DNA of 64,000 nt from Helopsaltes ochotensis (lineage: Eukaryota; Chordata; Aves; Passeriformes; Locustellidae), in assembly GCA_013400155.1 (NCBI GenBank), contig VXBM01000419.1, positions 123,679 through 187,678 of the forward strand, read 5' to 3'. The translations under genes were made by a program, and so were the position numbers. Position 1 is the first letter of the stretch; every line of letters starts with the position of its first letter. The notes beneath the pieces were generated by a model. It worked only from the letters and a program-made list of their open reading frames with translations. It ran no database searches and was not told the origin of the DNA. Positions 38,319 to 49,650 of this stretch are shown piece after piece.

Positions 38319-40354
38319 GTAAGATGTTATCACCTGAAGAGGGATCAGGGTGCCTGTGCAGTTCACCCTGGTGTGTAGGCTGGCTGTTTGCTGGTGGGAA
38401 CCAGTCCCTGACCTGGTACCCCTACCTGGGCAGGCTGCTCGAGGAGCCAAGGTGCACTTTGAGGTGTCAGAGTGGATGACCCAAAGATCAGCAAACTGTT
38501 TCAGAGGCTGTGAAACTGGTTACAGGAGGAACATCAGCAGTGTCGTTAAAGTTACGGGAGCTTCATGGAAACCTGGAGGTTTGTCACGGCCCGCCAGCAG
38601 GTTTTTCAGAGGTTGCTAATGGGTGATATTTCAGCTTGTAATCCTGCTCTCCGTGCAGTGAATGGGTGAATAGAGGTTCCCCATGACTTTGCAGAGGTTG
38701 GCATTCAGCCCAGCTTCTTCTCCTGGTCCTGTCAGGAAAATCATCATGTCTGGATCCCTTGGCGTGGCTGAACGTGTGTTTTCCAGGCCATGGAAGTCAC
38801 CTGAGGGGTGGTACAGGAGCTGCAAGCTGCTCCTTCTCCTGGGAGAGCAGAAGTGAAGACCCACTGTGGAATAATGGAGGTTATAACAACAAGGTTCTGA
38901 CTTGTGTTTCCGGCTTTATTAGCAGTGATCAAAATTGATTTTCTAACGTATTTTTCTTGTGCTCCCAGTGATTTTCCTGTGGTCAAATCTGCCTTCTTGT
39001 TCTGTCCCTGTGCATGAATGGATTGTATTTGGAGCTGGCTTCCAAGCTACGGAGCCTGCTTCATCCTGACACCCAGCACTGAACGTGCCCTGGCTGTGCA
39101 GTCTGTCCAGAGGCTGTACATGATCGAGCACACACTTAATCGGTCTGGAATTGTTAAAGGTCAAGGATATTATTGCGAAAGGTTCATGAAAAAAACCAAA
39201 CCAAACAACATTCTGTAAGAGTTGCTGGTGGTTATTTCCTTTAAATCCTTAGATTTGGGATTTGAGGGGGGAAAATTATTAAATGATGTCTTAAAGCTGA
39301 ATAAAGAAGTCTGTATTGAATGTTCTAATATCTTACAGATGCTGTGGGGTTGTGGGGTTTTATTTTAAATTTAACAATGGGAGTTGGAGTGGCTCCAGCA
39401 CCATAAAGAATAGTCTGTTTAATTAAGGGTTTAAGCTGGAAGAGCGTGTGTAGAGTGATGCCATTTTAAAGTTTCAGCGGGGTTTTGTAGTTGTTATTCC
39501 TCATCTTGCATCATCCATCTGTGGGGCTGGGATCATGGTGGGGCTGGGTGTTCCTTACCCAGAGAACAGATGTTGGTCTGTGTAAGAATAGTAAGATTTC
39601 TCCAGATGTTTTAGCCCTGACTTTACTATTTTCTCTTTCTTGTGACTCCTGATGCCCACCTTAAAGTGCTGTCTTTTATGGTGTGTTACACACAGGAGGA
39701 AATACCAGCTTTGGTTTTCCCTAATAGTTCGGGGTTTTTCTTCAGGATGGGGAGAGGCTGTTTTGTAGTCATGTTCTTAGATGTCATCTTGGTAAGAGCA
39801 AATTGGGATGGAGGTTTTGGGAGAAGGGGCAGGAGATGGGGATCAAATGCAGCCTGCTCAGGAAGGTGTCCTGAGATGCACCGAGGTTTCACTGGAATAG
39901 AGGAGCACGTGGCATTCAGCAGAGCAGGGCTAAGTCCCATCCCCGTGGAAGTTCTTAGGGTTCTCTGTGGCTTATTCACTTGTAACTTTCACTGGGGCGA
40001 AACACAGAAAATTTGCCATTAAAAAGAGACTAAATCATTATTCTCGCTTAGAAAAGCAAACTTTCTAACTTGAGGACCCTGAGTCCTCATTAGAAAAAAC
40101 AGGAAGAAATTTAAGGTTGGCACCTCCTTACTTCAGCTCGTTCTCAGCTCATGGGATTCAGGAAGATGCTCCATGACAGGTCTGGTTTTCTCCCCCCTCC
40201 TGTGTGGCTCTGCTTGGCTCTGTGGTAGCACAACGGGTATTTAATTATCAGCAGCAACAGCTGCTGCTCTTGGCCATCTTGCAGACTTTGGTATAAGAAC
40301 CAGCATCTGCCAGGGCGTGCTGCATCCTGGTTTGTGCTGAGATGATTGCTTGAC

Positions 40355-40371
40355 TTTTTTTTTTTTTTTTT
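40355..40371. repeat. poly-T tract (17 T)
   Basis: The longest pure T run in the window. Nothing to its left reads as a reversed retrotransposed gene. Confidence 0.9.
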
Positions 40372-41951
40372 CCTACTGTGGGAATTAGGCTCTTCTGTGG
40401 CATTAGGAATTTTATAGCCTTGTATCAAAGGCTGAGCACCTGTGAGCCTGACATGTACCAAGGAACCTTTATGGTTTGCATTTAGTCTCTCCTGGTATGT
40501 TTATTCCCATAAAATAATTAATTGAACTAGAGCTCCAAGCAGTGTTATCACCTCTACACATTAGAAAAATCATAATCATGCTCTGCAACTTAATGAGCTT
40601 TAGAAGAAATGTTCTTTTTTTTTTGTTTGCCTTCTGGTTTTGAGTGTTAAAGACTCCCAGGGGTTGTGCATTCAAGCCTTTCCTGGAGATCACGGGGGCA
40701 GTGGGCTGCTGTGTGCAGAGGGCTGGCCGTGGAGAGCCACCAGCTACCGGTGCAGAGCAGGAGCCTTTGGGTTTCCCAACACTGGCAACACTGTTTTGAG
40801 AACTGAGCATTGAGAATGGAGCTGTGTTGTTTGTGGTGGCCTTGGCTCTGCTGGTTTTTTTCAGTTTTCCCTTTAATTTCTATTGTTTTCTTTGCTTATT
40901 TGCTAACTTGCAAAATTCAACAAATGGCAGAGGATCTCCCAGCTTTTGGGTGAGTTTTCCTCAGGGCTGCAGTGAGCCAGCACACGGCAGTGGAGCTCAC
41001 TGAGCTCACGCTCAGAGGTGTAAATGCAAGTGGGACCTGCTGGCCTCCAGGTGGTCGGGATCTGTGCCAGGGTGTGGAGATGGTGGGCTCATCCTGGACA
41101 CAGTGTGTGTGTAGTCAGGGTAAATATTAACTTCACACGATCTTGGGGGCTGCTCTGTGTGTGTGTGTTAGCCGCTTGTTTCAGTAGGATTTGGCTGAAA
41201 CCCTATCATAAGGCTCCTTAGCTTCATCAGTCTTCCTACACCGCTGACATTAATGATGGCTTGAGTGTCTTTTCCTCTTCTGTTTGAGTTTTGCTGTTTC
41301 TCAGTGTTGCCGGGATGTGTTACTGCTTTTAACTCATTCAGCTTCAGAATAAGCCCCAGCTATATGGGCAAGTTAACTTACACTGGCACAGGGCATCTCG
41401 AGTGCAGCTGGTTCTCCAGGACATCCCTGCCATGCTATCCCAAAAGGACGCGTGAATTCTCCCAGCATTTGATGAGAAAGGACTTGTGAAGCATCTCACT
41501 TCCCTGCAGCTCTGCGTATCACTCCCAGAGCCCCGCCAGCCTGCTCACAGCTCGCCTGGGAGGGCAGTGGCAGAACCACAAGCACCAAGTGTTAGTTTGT
41601 GGTCTGTTTTCTCTCAGGCCAGGTGAGCTGCAGGAGAACCTCGCACGCAGCTCATTGTTACCTGCCGAGTAACGGACTGAAATAAACCCGGAAAAGCCCA
41701 GATGGGGTTGTGGCACTTACTGCAGATGCTGTGTCTCTGACAAATCGACAAATCCAGTAGATGGGAAACGGTTCCTGCGTGCTGTCCCTGGGAAGAGGAG
41801 CATCCCCTGCTCCACCGCCCGCTGACCCTGGACCGTTCATCTGGGCCATGGCTGCCGGCGGTGCAGGAAGGAAACGGTTAAAGGAGGGGAGGTTGTCAGG
41901 TTGGGTTAGCCATCAGATAGCTAATATTTTAGAGGTTTTTCAGAGCTAAGC

Positions 41952-41961
41952 TATAAAAAGG
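41952..41961 (+). promoter_or_regulatory. TATA-box-like sequence
   Basis: TATAAAAAGG fits the TATA consensus. It lies 64 bases before an ATG at 42016 and 313 bases before a donor AG|GTAAGT at 42274/42275, and could drive an alternative first exon of NCOR2 starting near 41980. TATA matches are common by chance. Confidence 0.22.
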
Positions 41962-42015
41962 CCGTAGCAGTATTTCAACTCGCCCATTGTCTGCTGGAAG
42001 CCAGCCAGCGTTGCC

Positions 42016-42186
42016 ATGCCGACGAGGAATTATTACTTGCTGCCAGAGCTGGAGGAAAAGCTCATACTTTTGGCTTCAAAACAGGAGGGGTGGACTTATG
42101 TAATCCACTGTGTTTATAGGCTGAGACTGGCAGGAGCATTGAGAAATAATTACAGGCTTTCCATTTCATTTCCAGATTGGTTTTAA
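42016..42186 (+). CDS. possible 56-codon small ORF in a candidate first exon
   Basis: I do not recognise this peptide. The frame starts with M-P-T-R, has ATG context GTTGCC (G at -3), and ends W-F before TAA at 42184. It contains an acidic and leucine-rich N-terminal third (residues 8-19), several tyrosines and an arginine/leucine-rich middle. No signal peptide, membrane segment or known domain is apparent. It would lie wholly inside the candidate first exon (about 41980-42274), where it would act as an upstream ORF of NCOR2. Frames of this length occur by chance many times in this window, so conservation is the only useful test. Confidence 0.12.
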   Translation: MPTRNYYLLPELEEKLILLASKQEGWTYVIHCVYRLRLAGALRNNYRLSISFPDWF

Positions 42187-45100
42187 GGCTGTGTGGCCCC
42201 GCTTTATTTATTTATTTTGAAGTTAAGAGGGTGGCTGCTAAAAGATGCAGGAGGTGATGTGGGGATGCTGCTAGGTAAGTACCCCCCACTTCCCTCCCCC
42301 GGCTGGCTGGGCGGCTTTTGTTTTGGTGGCGTTTTGTGTGGAGAACTAAACTAGGCCACGGCAGAAAGAAGTTGCTTTGAAAAACTGGGACTTGGCCCGG
42401 CGACACAGAAACAGTGTTTAGTGCTGGAGGCTGAGCACACACTCCTGCGGCTGCCCAGCTGCTCGCCGGTGGAGGTGAAGTGCGAGGTTTTGTGAGCCCC
42501 TGCTGCTTCCTGAGGTGATTTTTATCCCTCCAGCCCTCCTTGGCGGGGAGAGTGGAATTTCAGGGGAGGGTAGCAACAAGGAAAAAGGAGAGAAAAAGTT
42601 TGGAAATTTTGTTTTTTTCCCCGGACGTCACGGTCTCGCCCACTGCTCCGTCGGCTGGAGAGGGGATTTGTCAGTGGGATCAAAGCGGTTTTGCTGATGT
42701 TTCATGCTTTTGAGAGGTGAATTGTAAAGTTTAGCCTGTAATTAACGTGGGTTTGTTCATCCGGGGAGCAGTCAGCAGATGATGCCGTAATTTGGGTTTG
42801 CCTGAAGAGCAGCGCTCGGTGTGTTTTGACTTGGGTCAGGCCAGTGGGAGTTTGCAGCTGCTGTTCTGGTGCTGGCTGGCTCACACAGGGAGTTACCGCT
42901 GGTGAACTCTCCTGCAGAACTTTGAGAATGGCTGGTTTTGCTGGTTCTGAGGGTCGTGCTACTGTAATCCTGGGGAAGACACTTCTGGGGTGATGGGGAT
43001 TGCAGGAGAGGTGGTGGGATGGGGCTTTAGCTGGGCTGGGAAGTGGCAGCAGGGAGAGGGATGCTGCGGACGGGACGGGAGGGCTGTGCTGGGGCTGAGT
43101 CAGAGCTGGGGTGAGCTGTGCTGCTCCTCGTCGTGCTCAGTTCTCCTTCACTAAATGAGAATCTTGCAGCTGTGACTTTTTAAATCTCTCTGACATTGGG
43201 TGTAAAGCTCCGAAGAGTGAACAAAGCCCGTTTTTGGAGGGGATGAAGGAGAATGCTTTGATACACTGCAAACTTGCTGCAGAGGTTACAAAGGTGTATA
43301 GAAGCTGCAGTGTGCTGTGATTTTTTTTTTTAAGTTTCCTTTCACTGCACAGCATCCTAATAAGGAGTTACCTTCTCAGTCCATGCTAATCTGCCTTCTT
43401 GCCACTGTTGTGTGGTGTGTAGAGATGAATATCCCTCCTGCTGTGCCAGACTGCTCTCGAGAGTGGACTCCACTGGTGTCCAGCCCTTGTGACTCAGACA
43501 TCCTGCACTTTTTAGGGACAGCTGTAGTCCCATACGAACGTATTTGGGTCCTGTCTTGAAACACAGGAGTGCCTTGGGGGAACTGATGTACACAACAGCT
43601 TGTTGAATGCACACTGCAGGAATAAACTGCTTTTTCCACAGTTTCCCACAGTTACAGGCAAGAACTTAGGAGAGTGGTGACATGCTTTCAGTGGGGAAAT
43701 GTCCCTTGAAACAGCAGGTTTGCCTGGTGTTATCAGAGTGTGTTACACAAAATAATTCAATCATTTAATGATCCATATACTGCTCTAACTCTTACCACAG
43801 ATGCTGTTGGATTCAATGCAAGTTGGATTTGTTACTGCAGGGGTTTTGGGGTTTTTTTTTCCCTTTCTCTGGGATTCATGCCAAGATGAACTGTATGTTC
43901 TGTTCGTAAGAGCTATGAGTAATGTATGTGTGAATCTATAACATAAGTAATACGAGTATATAAAATGTGTGAGTATGCAGGATCTGTGTATCCTGTGTCT
44001 GCAGAGCACCGCACACATGCTCCGTGTGCGTTCTGAAATGGGGTGTGATACATGTCTGGGCAAAATTAATGACATGCCTTGGAGTTACTGCTCGCTGCAG
44101 AGCCCTGTCTGATGGCCTCATCAGGGAGAGCTGAGCTGAAATCCCAGTCACAGCTACGCTTTGGCTGCTTAATTGCCCTTTTGGAGGAGTTACAAATTAG
44201 AGCTGGAAGTCCCTCCCTGTGCCTTAACGGAAGCCAGCCTTAACGGAGATGGGAGTGATGCTTACACCATAGCCTGATGTATTCTGTGAAGTTGGTGCAT
44301 CAGTGAGGTGTCTGGGGGTTTGTTCCTTGGAGCAGGGGGTACAGGGAGTGCTGGGGTCCCACTCTGCATCACTCCAGCTGGGTGCTGCTCCAGGAGCTGC
44401 TGCATGAGTGATGCACTCCAAGGCAGGCCTGCTGCTTTTAGTAGGATTTTTTTTTTTTCCAGATGAATAAAATGGGCTTTCACTCATAAATTATTTTTCT
44501 TATGTGAAAAATGAGAAAGTGGCAAGTAGCCAATTTCCCCGCCTCCCTCTTCCCAGCTCCGATGAGGTCATTGCCTCTTAAAGTTTATACCACGCACTGT
44601 GAGACATGGCTGGAGGAGCAAGGAGGCAACAAATGACTCTCTCAGAGCGGGTGGGAGTGCTGGCCGCTCAGCCCTGAAGTGTTAGTCAGCCGTAAGTGAT
44701 ACCTGGGCACACAGAGTGGGGAGGGGGCCTGCTATGGATCTCTGGGAAAACCGTACAGGATCAGATCCGTGTGGGACCGACCGGTCACTTCGCGGTCCCC
44801 GCTGTGCTCCAGGTACGAGGCCCAGCAGGATCTGGGGTGCTCTGGATGCAGCTCCACGGGGTGCTCGTGCTCTTTGGTGTGGGCTGCTAGGTGCGAGGAG
44901 ACCGGGCATGTGCTTCTGTGGAATGGGATCAGCAGCAGTCCTGGCATTCCTTGTCCGAGCTTGCTCTTGTGTCCATTTACTTTTCCTCGGGAATTTCCTC
45001 AGCACTGTTTTTGCAATGGGGTTGCGAAAGTTCGTGACCCAATGAAGGATCTCTCTAAAACCTTTGTGTCGCTGGCCGAGTGGCTGCCTGGAGAAGCTGT

Positions 45101-48100
45101 TTTTCTTTTCCCTTGAACTCCATGCTGAGCTGTGTGTGGATTCCTGAGCTATTGTTTTCTTTTTGTCTGTCCCCCACGCCATCCCATGGTGGAAGTGATA
45201 CGGAAACAGGACTGCCCAGACCGTGAGGTGGTCCCTGGGGCTTTCCTACACGCTGCAGCCCAGGAGGGTGGGTTTGGAGAGCTGTACCCTCCTCCCCACG
45301 GCTTCCATTGCGGGTACCTGGGGATAGTAGCCTGCCTTGTCTGTGATTTTTCAGGTGCAGCATTGGCCTGCAACCACTACTTCATAGGTGCCATAATTGA
45401 TTGTTGAAATATCAGAGTTTATTTATTGCCTGGTGCCTTTGCCGTGGCTCTGATTTTGGCTGGAGTTGGCTGTACATTCTGGGGTGGTCAGGGAGAGGAC
45501 TCTTGCTGTGTCTCTCACTGTTCCACAGCCCTGTCATTGCTCTGTGGAGGTGTGATGGGCTGAAGAAGTACAGGTGGAAGTTAGTGAGGGAGGAGTCCTA
45601 CATGTCACTGTGCTTTTAGGCACAAACTTAATAAAACCCAGCCTATATTAAAATTGCTCTTGCATTGCAGCTTGTCTGTTCCCTGGAGACCATTGAAGCG
45701 TCCTGTTACTTCCAGCTGCTCTTGTGCTGCTGCACCTCTTCTGTTCACCAATTCTTTGTCTTTGCTTCTCCCTAGCAGCCTCATGCATTTTTTTTTTCCC
45801 TGTCGACACAATGCAATCACTCCTTGTTAGCCTATCTTGCTCTTTCCTCTTTCAAGGAAGGGAAGGAGCAGGGGAACCAGATCTGATAATTCCAGTGAGT
45901 AGAACTGTTCCCCTGAGCCCTTTATAAAGAAATAAAAAGGCTCTCCTTCTCTCTGCTTCTCTTTGAGTACAAGCACTTTACCCTCTCGGATTCCCTGCAG
46001 GCTCCTCATACTGCTAAAATTGAAACATCAAGATGTCTGAGGCAGCAGGAATTACCATCAGTGTTTTGACACCTGGAGGTACAATTTCTATTAGCTTTTA
46101 TATAAAAACAACACCAGTTTTGCCAACAGAGTTCTTGTTAAATAATGCATGAAGACCCCACTCCTGACAGTAGGTATTTTTCTTTCACTTTCCTGGACTC
46201 TTGGATAATGGCTTAATTTTTTGTGTCCATTGGGGAAAACGATATGAGCTCTCACACGTGGAAAATGTATGTGGACACACACGTGCTTCACTCCCAGGCA
46301 GAGAGTCAATTACCCCATTTGCTAATTAATGTGGGGAGATAGGGGAAAGCAATTTGAGGTTGGTCTGTTGAGCAGGCTTGGATTATAGTTTTATTGTTTT
46401 GGAAGCAGCAGAACGCAGTCTTCCTGAGAGCTTTGATGGCAAATAAGATTGTTTCTGTGTGATCTGAGAGGCCCTGGGAGGGTCTGCGTGCTCCCAGACA
46501 GGGATGAGCGCAAGGGTCATCAGGAACAAAAACGGGAAACTTGTGGTTTTGCCTGGATGATGCTTGGCACGGAGCATATGCTATGTGCTCACTTTTGGGG
46601 GGAAATGAAGTGAAACAGAAGGGCACAGCATGTGGATGTGACTGCTAATAGGGAGAATCAAAGTACAGTTTTGACATTTCTAACCTAATAAGTGGTGCTG
46701 CATGCGAGAGCCTGCTTATTTTCCTTTTTCACCATGAGATGCTTTGACAGAGGAGTAAAGTCCCAATTTGACATTTCTGTCATTTTAACTAAAGAGAGAG
46801 ATTACAGTAAATTGGATTAAGTGAAAATCTTCTTCAGATGTTTGTGGTTTGGGCTGATTTATGGATAGATGTCATTTGAACGTCATTCTGCATTTTTTAA
46901 GCATCTGCTTGATGGTTGCTTTAATGCTGTTTCTGCAAATAGTCCACGCAGAGGAGGGAAGGCTGAGCAAGCAGCAGCACCCCGTGACAGAGCTAATGCT
47001 GGTGTGTGGCATGGGGACAGCACAACGCTGTCCTTCTCACGCTCCTGGACTCACAGTGCCAGATCCTGGAACGGGTGCTTGCTTCTCATTTGAGTTCCTG
47101 TTACTAAACTTCGTTATCTTCTGCTGAAAGTCATCGAAATAGGCTTTTAGAAGTGTTTTTCCCACCCTGGAGAGAGATGGTTCAGCGCACGCATTCCTTG
47201 CCGTGCTCTTGGCAAATCTGGGGTTGCCTGTTGCCCCGCGACCGGCGGTGACGTTCTTCTGGTTATGCTGATGCAGAGTCCTTCACTCACCGTGCCTGTG
47301 ACTTTTCCAGAAACCAGAATATTCTCCTAACCATGTGCTGGCTCGCTGACATGAGCAACGGCATGTGAAAATACTTTGTCCATGCACGGATATTTCCGAA
47401 AGATAGCGTTGAAAGTTCTTCCGTTAAACTTACAACCTGAGATCTCTGAAATTTATACATCCTTCGTGGCTTAAGCTATTTAGAAGCTGCTGGTGCCATT
47501 TGGAAAGCTGCATAATCTCTTGTGGGTGATGATGTAATCAGCACTGTAATCGAATCTGCCAATGATGTCATTGCTGGAGTAGTCCAGTGTTCCCTGGTGC
47601 AGTGATTAGTGGGATGAGATTGAAGTGTCAGTGCAGTTGGTGATGGAAAGTGGGATGTTCCCACCCTGGGAGGTGTAGGGCGGCCGTTGGCCAGCACTGA
47701 TCCTGGAGCTGCCTCTGATCTGCACTGAGTGAAGGCAGCGTGGGGCTCGAGTGAGACTGTAAAAATTGCCTTAATTCTCTCAAGGGATGCCGTAGGTTGT
47801 GTCTGTGTCTATTTTTGCTGTCCTGGGGCAGGAAGGCGCTGCCCAGATGTAAGGTACAGAAAGGTGCCATCAGAAGCAGAATGTATCAAATCCCAGCTGA
47901 TTGGGGTGAGCTGGCTGGCGATGCTTCACATCTTCCCTCCCAGCTGAGCCCCACTGGTTTGATTTGCAGGGTCTCAGCACTGCCAGAGTTTTCTTGTGCT
48001 GCTGCTGACTCCAGGGCTGTGGTGTCTTGTTTTCTGCCTCTGGACTCACCTCTGTGCTTTGCAGCATCCTCGCAGTTAAAAGCCAAGATTCTACCTTTTG

Positions 48101-49178
48101 CCATGAGAGCATTTTGTGCTTTGCTAGTGACTCAAAGGGCAATTCTTTAAACATTTTCTATGTTATTTTTCATGATACGATTATTAGTAGATCACACTAT
48201 TGAGGGAAGATACATTTGTAATCCTGCTTAATGGCTGATCTTATCCAGCTGAGTAACTCTCATTGCATAAGGGACAGTGACCTGAAATCTTTTTAAACCG
48301 TCGGACAGGATGCCTTTCCCTTCTCTACTTTGCACATGTGAATGTGATACAGACTTTAAATGGTTTAAAGTTTAACTGTTTTCCTTTGAAATTTGAATAC
48401 CTGCTGATAACTAACCTTTGGGTTGGTGTGCCAGAGAGAAGAGTGGTGCTGCAGGGTGTGAGTGACTTTAATGTGTCAGCCTATGTGCTAAACTGCATCT
48501 CTTGCTCTCTGGGATTGCCAAACAGCATTTACAAAGGTTACCTGGCATGAATTACAGGAGGATCAAACAGAGGAGCTCGATCACAACCCTTCTCAGGCAG
48601 GTTCCTGAGAGGGGCTGGGGTGGGAGCCCTGAGGGATGGCTGTGGCACTGGGAAGGGCTCTGCTCCATCCCTCTCCATCACTGCCACTGCTGATACCCAC
48701 GGAGAGGGTTGGTGCGTGGTTGGCAGCGCCCTGGAACCGGTGCTCCTGCATTTACCAAAGGTGATATCCTGGTGACTGGCACCGGGAAGGGAAGAGGGTT
48801 TTTTCTCTCTGATGTGGGTGAATCAGTGCTGTCTGTGATGGATTCTCCCTGCGACAGGCTCTAAATGAGAACTCCCAGGGGAAATTAGCCTGCAGCTTTT
48901 GCCTTTATTAAATATTCTCCAGTGCCCTCCCAAAGGACCACTTTCTAGTGCTCTGCAATGTTTCATCTGTATTTTTAACAACACCTATATGGAATGTGGC
49001 AATGTATGGTCTATATTTACATTAAAGCCTATGCACAAATAGTTAAGAAATGATAGATAGCATGTTCTGTTCTTCGGGTCTGTAACATGATGGGGTCCTG
49101 TACGTAGGCGTGGGAATCTCAGCTGGAGATATTGCAGGTTATTACAAAGTCCAACAGCTTACTTAGAGTTAGGGCTTA
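42187..49178. other. non-coding, probably NCOR2 5' intron
   Basis: Begins with a strong donor-like AG|GTAAGT at 42274/42275 and a moderately GC-rich, CpG-containing zone to about 42700. G-rich sequence spans 42990-43120. A small CpG cluster lies at 44755-44830. Positions 48700-49330 are AT-rich and stop-dense. No confident exon. Confidence 0.55.
44221..44247. repeat. 11-base direct repeat, 16-base period
   Basis: GCCTTAACGGA at 44221-44231 recurs exactly at 44237-44247. Confidence 0.95.
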
Positions 49179-49231
49179 TAATGATTGATTTAGCCATTTG
49201 TTCAAACACCTATTTAATGATTGATTAAGCC
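49179..49231 (+). promoter_or_regulatory. paired PBX-HOX-type sites
   Basis: TAATGATTGATTTAGCC (49179-49195) and TAATGATTGATTAAGCC (49215-49231) are 17-base direct copies differing at one base, 36 bases apart. Each contains TGATTGAT, the PBX-HOX heterodimer motif, preceded by a TAAT homeodomain core. The surrounding 600 bases are AT-rich and lack long open frames. Confidence 0.45.
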
Positions 49232-49529
49232 TTTATAAACTATTGCAACTTCTAAAATGGGACCTGATGTATTGTAGCTCCATTAGCATCTAGCTAATAA
49301 AACAGGCTGTGAACCTGTAACGCCGATTCAGTTGACAGAAATTACATTTCATGTGTTGAAGTATTAAGGATGTTGTTACAGATAGTTCTTGGTGTGTTTA
49401 AGGCACAGAAGTACAATCTGCTCCCTTGCTTCTGCCTGGTGTCTGTGGACAATGTCCTTGGGAGCAGCTCTGGCAGAGCTCTCTGCGTCCTGCTCTGTGT
49501 CCAGAAGTGTGCTGTGTTCTGGTTTTTCC

Positions 49530-49650
49530 TAGAATCTAAGAATGGGTGGGGTTTGAAAGGACCTTAAAGATCATCTAGTTCAGCCCCCCTGCACGCCATA
49601 CCTTCCACTAGATCAGATTGTTCAACCCCCCCATCCAACCTGTCTTTACC
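49530..49650 (-). mobile_element. CR1 LINE, short 3'-end fragment, minus strand
   Basis: On the plus strand this reads AGAATCTAAGAATGGGTGGG, then GAAAGGACCTTAAAGATCAT, CTAGTTCAGCCCCCCTGC, ACCTTCCACTAGATCAG and a final CCCATCCAACCTG. That is the reverse complement of the CR1 3' tail, which typically ends in repeats of ATTCTATG. It is a 5'-truncated insertion pointing left, against the direction of NCOR2. Confidence 0.93.

Larger units (their letters stand above)
33918..41951. other. non-coding, probably NCOR2 5' intron
   Basis: Contains T-rich tracts, the G run at 34786 and the candidate cassette exon at 38270. Its right end (41760-41950) is CpG-enriched relative to its neighbours and has a GGGCCATGG start context at 41848 opening a 33-codon frame. 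Confidence 0.55.
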
